From Fusarium oxysporum f. sp. lycopersici 4287 (lineage: Eukaryota; Ascomycota; Sordariomycetes; Hypocreales; Nectriaceae): a stretch of DNA of 64,000 bases. Under the pieces are notes generated by a model, which had not been told where the DNA came from, did not search any database, and saw only the letters and a list, made by a program, of their open reading frames with translations. Below, in pieces: positions 56,833 through 64,000 of this stretch. Within the stretch, counting starts at the first letter, position 1; every line of letters starts with the position of its first letter. A program made the position numbers and the translations under genes. The stretch is from assembly GCF_000149955.1 (NCBI RefSeq), contig NC_030996.1:2085301-2149300 (forward strand), in the 5' to 3' direction.

Positions 56833-57309
56833 AGTAAAATTCTCACGGCTGCGTGAGAAAGCCCGATCGTATAGTTTACTATCTTATATGCCATGCAAGA
56901 CTGTGGCTCAAAAGGCGAAGTCACGCCGCGATTGAGAGTTTGCCCTGGATTTCTGCAGCGTGTTTCATAAGTACCGAGGCTGGAATTTTGCGTGAATCAT
57001 GAGGCACAGAATCACGGTCACATCCGACCCTCTGATTGACTTTTTTACTTACACTTCCGGCCAAGCCCGATCCGTCCTTGCCGGTATAAAAAAGATCCTC
57101 CGATGCTAACTTGAGTTCCTCCGAAGTCGAGAACCGTGTGAGTGGGTCGCGGAGAGCGGCGTCAGGGTCTCCAACGCCACTAACTGGTACCTCAGGTTCG
57201 GGGATTACAGAGACCAGCAGCTACGGAACCTATAAACTATACGCCTTCAAAGAATAAATACCCATGGTTTTAAACAGTAGTAGTAAGATTCATCTCTGAG
57301 CGGTTTACT
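56833..57309. promoter_or_regulatory. Divergent promoter, SDR (-) / extradiol dioxygenase (+), with two TCCTCCG sites
   Basis: TCCTCCG lies at 57096-57102 (as AGATCCTCCGA) and at 57117-57123 (as GAGTTCCTCCG), 21 bp apart and about 190-215 bp before the dioxygenase ATG. The same two forms occur 22 bp apart, in the opposite order, in the hydroxylase promoter. A TATA-like ataaata lies near 57254. Confidence 0.62.
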
Positions 57310-58447
57310 ATGTCTCTGGCACTAAAAGTCGCATTAACCGTTCTCACAAAACTGCCGAGGTGTCTACGAGAAGCCATCATGCCTGATATGCGAATCCCCA
57401 CAATCACCAACGACCTCTCCAAGGTGCAATTGTCCCGCGTCGCCCATGTCTACTTTGAACACCCAGAGCTGGACAAGTTCGACAGATTCGCAGATGACTT
57501 TGGCTTTGTCAAAGAAGCTCAAGTCGGAGATACCATTTATTACCGAGGTTATGGCATAGACCCTTTTGTCTACGTCGCAACTAAGAGTAAAGATGGAAAG
57601 CAGAGATTCCTTGGGCCTGCTTTCGTAGCTGCCTCTGAGGAAGAGTTTGAGAAGGCAGCTGCTCTTGAAGGAGCTGAGCGAGTTTCTCTTGAGCATGCGC
57701 CTGGTGGGGGGAAGATGATCAAGTTCAGTCGACAAGACAACACATTCTTTCATGTTGTGTATGGTCAAGAAGAGAGGAAGATTGATTCAGAGGAACCCAC
57801 CGCCACACATGAGCAGCAGGGACCATACAACAAGCCATTCACAAAGCCAAGGCGAGGTGGGTTCAATATTCACCATCTATGTACTGCTTCTTGTATACTG
57901 ACCTTTGATAGGAAAATACCAGCGATACCACCCTGGCCCAGCACTTGTTCACAAGCTCGGCCATTTCGGCTACGTTGTCCCGGACTTTGATAACGAGCTA
58001 GCATGGTACACAGGCAACTTCAATTTCGTCCCTTCAGATATCCTGTACCATTGGGACTTCTCCAATATGGACGTGCTCACCTTTATGCACCTGGATCTCG
58101 GCGATGAGTACTCTGATCATCACTGCTTCTTCATGCAGCGAGCTGAACCTCATGTCAAAAAGATATACTGCCACCATACCTCATTTGAAGTGGCAGATTT
58201 TGATACTCAGCTCATTGGACATGAGTACCTGGCTAGCAAAGGCTGGAAGAGTGTCTGGGGCGTTGGGCGACATGTTTTGGGTAGTCAGATCTTTGACTAC
58301 TGGGCGGATCCCAGTGGCTTCAAGATTGAGCATTATGCTGATGGTGATGTCGTCAATCGGGCAACAGGGACCAACAGGGACGTCGTTGGACCTTTCTCGG
58401 TTTGGGGTCCCGAAGTACCCAAGGACTTTGGAGAGAAGGGTGTATGA
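57310..58447 (+). CDS. Extradiol ring-cleavage dioxygenase (VOC fold, catechol 2,3-dioxygenase-like)
   Basis: Two exons, 57310-57856 and 57912-58447, giving 360 residues; a second ATG at 57379 (MPDMRIP) would give 337. The protein has two beta-alpha-beta-beta-beta halves. The C-terminal one carries the Fe(II) triad: His in VHKLGHFGYV near residue 200, His in CHHTSFEV near 265 and Glu in FKIEHY near 325, plus the DYWADPSG and GVGRH blocks. These are the usual type I extradiol features. It should open a catechol ring next to the hydroxyls. With the flavin hydroxylase and the FAH-family gene it would complete a meta-cleavage route. Confidence 0.88.
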
Positions 58448-58558
58448 ACAAGCCTGGTCTAGCGAAAGACTGGAAACTAGTTTGTACCATTTTGTATGTC
58501 TCTCTCGTTAGAACTGCATTTCTTGGAAGTAGCTATATATCAAAAATGGAATGGCGAT

Positions 58559-60472
58559 TTATTTATGCTGTTGATTAGCTTCCTCCTGCTGCTTTTCCTC
58601 TCGAATTGACCGAAACTCTTCACTGAGCTCAATCTCTGAAGTTGGTATGACTTTCGACCTCAGCCGGATCTTGAAGATTGTGTAAAGCACTGGAGTCATC
58701 TTGTCAGCCTATTGTGTAGCTGCGATAGCGGCGAGTTCATACATACCAGCAAAGATGGCTATGTTGATGTAACATGTGATGAATCCCTGGGCAGTGAAAC
58801 GACCCTTCACGAAGACGTCAAACCCTGAGATACAATTAGCGAAAACATTCGTCTTTCAAGAGGGGTAGATGAGGGAGAGCTATGACGTACCACAAAACAG
58901 GATAACTAAGGAAACCATGAGCAACGTCGCCCAGGCCACGTATGGCTGGAAGGGACTCTTGTAGGGAAGATCTAGATACGTTAGAGAAACTGTGGAGGCG
59001 ATGCTTCTATGTGGCATACCTTTTCTACTGTACCCCTGTTTCTTGAGACCAGCAAAGAAACGGAGATAGGTCACCTGAATGACGACCCAGCCTATAAGGC
59101 CAGCAACAGTCGTAATGTTCACAAACCAGGCGAAGACCACGGAAGTGTTGTTGACAACCGTCAAATACACGAGGGGAGACAATAGGCAGCTCATACCAAC
59201 CGCATAGTGGGGGGTGCCGAATCTGTTGCAACGTTGGAAGAACTGCGGAGCATGGCCATCACAGCTAAGGCCGAAAAGAGTTCGAGAGGCGATGAAGATA
59301 CAAGCAGAGCCGCTGCTTATGGCTGAGGTACATACGACAGCGTTGATGATAGAGGGGACAACTGATACTCCGGATCGTTGGAAGGCGATGACGAATGGAG
59401 ACTGTGAGGCGGTTCCGGTAGAGACGCCGAGAGCTGGGTCGTTGTATGGCCTGACGGGTTTTCGTTAGTTCCTCAGAGATCTTGCAGTCCACATCAAGTA
59501 CTTACACAATGAGACCGACGATGAAGATGCTGCAGAAATAGAAGAAGAATATTCGGTAGAAGGTCTTCTTTGTCGCAGCCGGGATGAGCTTTCGAGGGTT
59601 ACGCGTTTCAGACCCCGAGATGGCCACGACTTGAATATTGCCGTAACTGAAAGCAGCAGGAAGCATTGCCTTCCAGAATGCGAGGAACCGTCCAGCCGAA
59701 CCGTCTTTGATATAAGTGTTGAAGGCTCCTGGATGGATCCAGTACCGAAAGCCCAGCCGTTCGTGATTCGGTGCTCCACCGAGGTCAATAACTAGTCCAC
59801 CAATGATGAGACCGATTATGAGCATGATCTTGAGGGATGCGAAGACGACTTCGGACTCGCCGTAGAGTTTGGCTCCGCAAAGGTTGGCGACGATGATGAA
59901 GAGAAGAAAGATGGTGATCCAGACGCCAGGGTTGATGGAAGTGTTCCAGAACTGGACAAGCGTGGCTGCGGCGCTGATCTCGGCTGGCATGTTGATAGCC
60001 ATGGTATACCCTACTTGAGTCAGAGTCTTCCCGTAACTAGTAGTAAGAAGATGGTGACTTACAGAAGTTCCAGCCAGTTGCAGCACCAAGTGCAGGCTCC
60101 ACAAACTTCGTCGCATGACGAACGAAACCGCCAGTCGATGGCATAAACGCCGTGATCTCCCCTGTGGTATATGCAACGCCCGCGGTGACGAATCCCATGA
60201 GGGTATATGCTAACAGGGCTCCAACTGGGCCTGCTGTTGCGATGACTTGGCCAGAGCTAAGAAAGAGTCCCGTTCCCTACCAGAGTCAATTATGCGAGAT
60301 GGAAAGTAGCGAAACAACTTACAATCATGCCAGCGACGGCAATCATGTTAATGTGACGAGAGCCAAGTTCACGCTTGAGGCCATTGGATGAGATGACCTC
60401 CGTGTTCCCGCTGCCCATCTCGACGTCTGCCGGCATGTCACTGCATGCGACAATCTTTTCGTCCTTATCCAT
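58559..60472 (-). CDS. Amino acid permease (APC/YAT type)
   Basis: Spliced model: exons 60472-60323, 60276-60063, 60010-59506, 59450-59020, 58971-58891, 58824-58747 and 58689-58559, giving 529 residues. Motifs: RHINMIAVAGMIGTGLFLSSG at helix 1, EITAFMPSTGGF, the core SYGNIQVVAISGSETRNPRKLIPAATKKTFYRI and a hydrophilic C terminus (SREEKQ-like, charged). It has about 12 helices. It would import an amino acid, perhaps an aromatic one feeding the adjacent catabolic genes, which is inference. It is divergent from the TIGR04076-type gene; the region between them carries the CGCCGGTG repeats. Confidence 0.88.
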
Positions 60473-60886
60473 TGTCTCAGAGTATGAAACAAGTATTAAT
60501 ATGAAGTTGAGTTGAAAAGAGGAGTAGGAACCTCAAATATTGCCATTGACAAACCCGGATAATAATAATGTTTCCCAATGCTGCAGTGACTCAAGTCATG
60601 TTATCTGAGTCGGCCGATCTTCTCCATTATTTATGATGGAGACCGACTCCAGTGGCTTATCGCAATGCATGGCTCGTTTATCATGAGGGGAAACAGGAGT
60701 TTAGCTTGAGTCGCCGGTGGATGTTTAGAACGCCGGTGCGGATACGCGGGGAAATTCGCCGGTCGGCAATAAGCCGTGACGCCTCATAGCCTAGACCAGT
60801 CCAGAGCTTTACTATAATGTCTCCATGTGTCGATGCAAACGAATGTCATCTTGGCCATTTCTCTTTAGTTCCTTTTTTTATCAGCC
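60473..60886. promoter_or_regulatory. Divergent promoter with CGCCGGTG repeats, permease (-) / TIGR04076 gene (+)
   Basis: CGCCGGTG occurs at 60712-60719 and 60731-60738, and the near copy CGCCGGTC at 60757-60764, all in one orientation within 53 bp, about 120-175 bp before the plus-strand gene and 240-290 bp before the permease. The same octamer recurs upstream of the next regulator at 63.7 kb. Confidence 0.6.
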
Positions 60887-61312
60887 ATGGCTTCCACTAA
60901 GATTAACCCTACGCATGATGACTCCTTCGAGCTATTTGACTTGAGAGTCGAGGTCGTTTGTCCGCCAGGCAAGAAAATTATGTGTGGAGCGAAAAAAGGC
61001 GACTACTTCACGCTGAAAGGTGAAATGCTTTACCTCCCCCCGGACCAGGGGATCAGTATCTATAGCCTTGGTAAGATGAGAAGTACTATATAAGAACTTG
61101 GGCCATACTGATTGGAACCAGCATCCGTTCTTCCGCTTCTACCAGCCAAGCAGAGAGTGACATCTCCCAACGACTGGATGACTACGGATGCACTAATAGC
61201 TTGCCCTGATCCTAACTGTCCCTCGCAACTGAAGATAGTGAAGGAAGGGATTCGGACATTCAGTCATGCTGAGACTACTGTTGTTCCATTGAGTGGAAAC
61301 TCGGGGTCATGA
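60887..61312 (+). CDS. TIGR04076-family small protein
   Basis: Two exons, 60887-61070 and 61122-61312, giving 124 residues. The sequence FELFDLRVEVVCPPGKKIMCGAK, GDYFTLKGEMLYLPPDQGIS and, after the intron, NDWMTTDALIACPDPNC with a final FSHAETT fits the TIGR04076 family, whose members are small and Cys-containing. Biochemical function is unknown to me. It lies between a permease and a regulator in the aromatic block and shares its promoter with the permease. Confidence 0.75.
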
Positions 61313-61352
61313 AGCATGATGGAAAGAGTAGCAGTTGGATGTATAATATTCA

Positions 61353-63420
61353 TTAATCTGTTTGTGGGAAGAATGATACATCTTGAGTGTTCATTCCAAA
61401 CATTTCTGCCCACATATCATCACACTCGAAAGGGAAGTCCAGGTTTTCCTGAGCTAGAAATGATATATCTAGGGTTGCTAGGTCGGGGGGACGTTGGGAG
61501 GATGAGCTGCCTTCTGAGTCTGCACTGGGCCCTCCATTTATGTCAAGCTGGTCTATCGTCTGTGGTACAGGCCCTGCAAGTCCTGTAGGCCCACCTTCCT
61601 GGGGTGTCTTGTGTCTCGTTTGGTTCTCTGTAAGTTTCATAGCGACTCTTTCTAGAAACGATGCTTGCAGGGTGCAACTAGAGCTTATGCATCCGGATTG
61701 ATTGGAGAAGACCTGTGCAGCTTGCTGAATAGCCTCTGTGCAGGTTGATTCGAGCTGGCCAGATATGAAATCGGAAAATACAAGAGTGATCTATAATGAA
61801 AAAGTGTCAGTACTTTCCAGTCAAGCAGAAGAAGTGGACCAACCTTGACGAGAAATGCCGCACTATAAGCTGTCATGACATGGATGGAGTCTTGAGCGAA
61901 GCAGACATGCTCTGAAAAGCGTGAAATTAGCTGCAGCATGTTGAGGGCACTGCTATATGCCACCCAGACTGTGTCAATATGATGGTTGATATACGATTTG
62001 TCGGAGACGAGAATACCATGGAGTGGTAGGGTATGAAGCTGAAGACGAAGGTGTGCACCGTAGAAGCGGATGAGAAACTCATGGCAGGATTGTTCAGTCT
62101 GTGCCGTGACTTTTGCAGTCCACTTCCTTTCCCATCGCTCAATACGGCCATCTAAGAGGCCAACAAGAGACGCGGTCTCACTAAGCGAGATAGATCGCTG
62201 CCGTGACTTGGCAGCAAGTAGTGGAAACGAAGCGGAGGTGACCAATCTTAGCGTAGTAAAGGCGCCTAGAAGCTGATCATTGTCAATGGCCAGAGGGCCG
62301 TTGCACCAGTCTTCTATTGATTCGATAAACTCAGTGCAGTCAATCATCCAGGGCCTGCCAGTCTGCAAGCTAATGCTTTATGGACATAAGTATCAACACA
62401 CTCATGCTTACACATGTATCCCAAGGGGAGGAAGATCATACCTTCGATCGTAGACAAACAAAACATACCACGTTCTCTCAACGTTCCGTCGTTCTCGTTT
62501 TTGCATTTCAGACTCCGCAACAGCAGTCGGGGAGTAAGGCGTAAGTTTGTGCCATCCCAGGTCCATACATATACGGATCGCGTATCCAACAGAGGTCCAG
62601 ACTCTTGTGTCCTGCGGTTCCTTCCAATAGGTGAGGATGAGAATTGCTTGCACGATTTCGATGGATTTGCTCCCTCGGCGGAAGACGTTGGCGAAGAGGT
62701 CTTGTGAGTGATCATAGAGCTTAGCATACAAGACGTGATTGAAAGTCTTTGCTGACATGGCTAGTATGGAGCTCAAAAGAAATGCAGACTTGGAGCGGAC
62801 GTAGGTAAAGGTATGGAGATAGGGATCGAGTTGGCTGATGTATGGATTTAAAACGGTTATGAAGCTAGGAGGAGGTCAGTATATACACTATGAACACGTA
62901 GAAGATTCTGGTTACCTATCGAATAGAGACTTTGCCAGAGATGGAGTGATCAGCCCAAGTTCAATGGGATCCTCAAGTGACTCATTGCGGCTTCTCTGTC
63001 GCTGCACAGGTTCCTGGTCCGCACTTAGAATATTGCCTAGAGAGAACTTTCCCTCCAGCGCCTGGTGGTTAAGTAATCCCGATGGCTGTAGATTATTTGT
63101 GTCATCTTCAGTTTCGGAGATATGGGCCCCTGCTGCCGCTGGACTCTCCAGACTTGGAATCGACTGTGGTGAGATGGTAGGGGCTTTCTTCGTTTTCGTG
63201 ACTCTATGGTTCATGTTAACCATGTCACAAGACCACTAGGTTGAGCTTCCTACTTTGTGCCTGGCTTGCGGCCGCGACGATGCTCCCTGAAAATGCAATC
63301 AAGGGCTTTGCGGGTACAACGTTCACATTTAGACGTATCTTGTCCCATAGGACGACATTTCATCTTGACTCTTCGACATTGTATACACGCATTAGCACTC
63401 TGAAGAGATGGACTTGACAT
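61353..63420 (-). CDS. Zn2Cys6 transcription factor, second regulator of the block
   Basis: Spliced model: exons 63420-63254, 63203-62916, 62864-62442, 62375-61844 and 61790-61353, giving 615 residues. The cluster has Cys at 12, 15, 22, 32, 35 and 42 (CIQCRRVKMKC, CERCTRKALDC), with a nine-residue loop between the halves and a basic tail (REHRRGRKPGTK). The middle region includes ILTYWKEPQDTRVWTSVGYAIRICMDLGWH and a SLQTGRPWMID block assembled across an intron, as in fungal_trans regulators. It lies between the TIGR04076 gene and the partial gene at 63855. The CGCCGGTG sites flank its neighbours and its own upstream region, so self-control is possible. Confidence 0.87.
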
Positions 63421-63854
63421 GTTGGCAACGTGCTGATGCGTGCTTCGTTCAGTGTTCTGCAACTCGCTCTGGAATGACCCTGGTTGATGAATCGTCACCA
63501 AGCCTGCCTGCCCAATCAATCGCGGTCATCACCAAATCCGGGGTAACTAGCGTAGTGGATGCTCTCGATAAGAGAGACGTTGCTGATTGGTTCAGAGACT
63601 GATAAGCAGTTAGCTGATTATCATCCCGGCTATCTCGGCATTCTAACTCGTATCTAAAACGCCGGTGTCGCTTTCTTGAACGCCGATAATAGCGTTGAAC
63701 ACCGGCGGCTTTTTCCCAGTCATCATATTCAAGTACTCATATCAGGCTCTATCAAGACTAGTAATTTCGTTATCTCCAACTCCACGACTCACAGAGATAT
63801 TCAAGCAGTGCAGAATTCTCCTAAAACTTTGTCAGTTTGAATCAGTCGATCGTT
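63421..63854. promoter_or_regulatory. Divergent promoter with CGCCGGTG sites
   Basis: CGCCGGTG at 63660-63667 and its reverse CACCGGCG at 63700-63707 face each other, with a weaker CGCCGAT at about 63681-63687 between them. They lie about 240-290 bp before the regulator start on the minus strand and about 150-195 bp before the plus-strand gene. Confidence 0.6.
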
Positions 63855-64000
63855 ATGGCGGTCTCTCGCAATGGCAACAGTAATACCGCCCACGTCAATA
63901 TGATGACGGACAGCGTTATAGCGAACCTACCACCTGATGGTCTGAGAGTTATCATCCGCTCACTACTGGCATCGCACCCTGACATCACAACGAGCTTTGA
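63855..64000 (+). CDS. Start of an unidentified gene (3' truncated by window edge)
   Basis: An open frame from the ATG at 63855 runs out of the window after 48 full codons. It begins MAVSRNGNSNTAHVNM and continues with SVIANLPPDGLRVIIRSLLA. No family is recognised. It follows a divergent promoter carrying CGCCGGTG sites, so it may belong to the same regulon as the permease and the TIGR04076 gene. The visible part is too short to say more. Confidence 0.6.
   Translation, partial: MAVSRNGNSNTAHVNMMTDSVIANLPPDGLRVIIRSLLASHPDITTSF

Noticed and set aside
39227..64000. Match to the Fusarium benzoxazolinone detoxification (FDB) clusters
   Set aside because: No metallo-beta-lactamase or arylamine N-acetyltransferase is present, and these are the defining genes.
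1..64000. Secondary-metabolite cluster, transposons, CRISPR, tRNA or rRNA
   Set aside because: No synthase core, transposase, repeat-spacer array or recognisable RNA gene was seen by eye; small tRNAs could be missed.

Overview
This window reads as nuclear DNA of a filamentous ascomycete. Genes are long and single, on both strands, and interrupted by short introns (about 45-100 bp) with GTAAGT-type donors, CTAAC-like branch points and YAG acceptors. Zn2Cys6 regulators, sugar and amino-acid permeases, short-chain dehydrogenases (SDRs), an Egh16-type secreted protein and a DUF7580/PNP protein point to a Pezizomycotina fungus. A Fusarium-like member of the Hypocreales is my inference. The density of catabolic genes, the regulators next to their targets and one decayed ankyrin gene give it an accessory or subtelomeric character. 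I saw no PKS, NRPS or terpene synthase, no transposase, no rRNA and no tRNA. Exon models below were spliced by hand. Every multi-exon model sums to an open frame with an in-frame stop, but none has transcript support.

Region 1 (1-15.3 kb) looks like a rhamnoside-use block. It holds the tail of a regulator, an intracellular GH78 alpha-L-rhamnosidase-like enzyme (1792-4236), a Zn2Cys6 regulator (4295-6337, minus) divergent from an MFS sugar transporter (6700-8304), a 10-exon sterol-glucosyltransferase-like UGT (8875-11752, minus) and a secreted GH78 enzyme (12796-15260). A plausible flow is cleavage outside the cell, uptake, and a second cleavage inside, under the local regulator.

Region 2 (15.3-39 kb) is mixed. 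It holds URC4 of the uracil catabolism pathway, a second Zn2Cys6 regulator, an acetoacetate-decarboxylase-like protein, an APC permease, two divergent SDRs, a compact SRPK-like kinase, an Erg6-like methyltransferase, a fungal membrane protein of unknown function, a decayed ankyrin-repeat gene, a GST-like protein with a GC-AG intron, and a second MFS sugar transporter after a 2.6 kb gene-poor stretch.

Region 3 (39.2-64 kb) looks like an aromatic-compound catabolic block. It holds a Zn2Cys6 regulator with a 14-nt micro-exon, a fumarylacetoacetate-hydrolase-family enzyme, an MhpA-like flavin hydroxylase, an old-yellow-enzyme-type reductase, an SDR, an extradiol (meta-cleavage) dioxygenase of the VOC fold, an amino-acid permease, a TIGR04076-type small protein, a second Zn2Cys6 regulator and the start of another gene. 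Between them sit an Egh16-type secreted protein and a divergent pair, a C2H2 protein and a DUF7580-PNP protein, of the sort seen around fungal NLR-like genes.

The strongest new signal is in the promoters. The heptamer TCCTCCG, in two extended forms (GAGTTCCTCCG and AGATCCTCCGA), recurs 150-320 bp upstream of the four catabolic enzyme genes (hydrolase, hydroxylase, OYE, dioxygenase), usually in pairs. A different motif, CGCCGGTG, recurs between the permease and the TIGR04076 gene and again upstream of the last regulator. This suggests two adjoining regulons inside one catabolic island.
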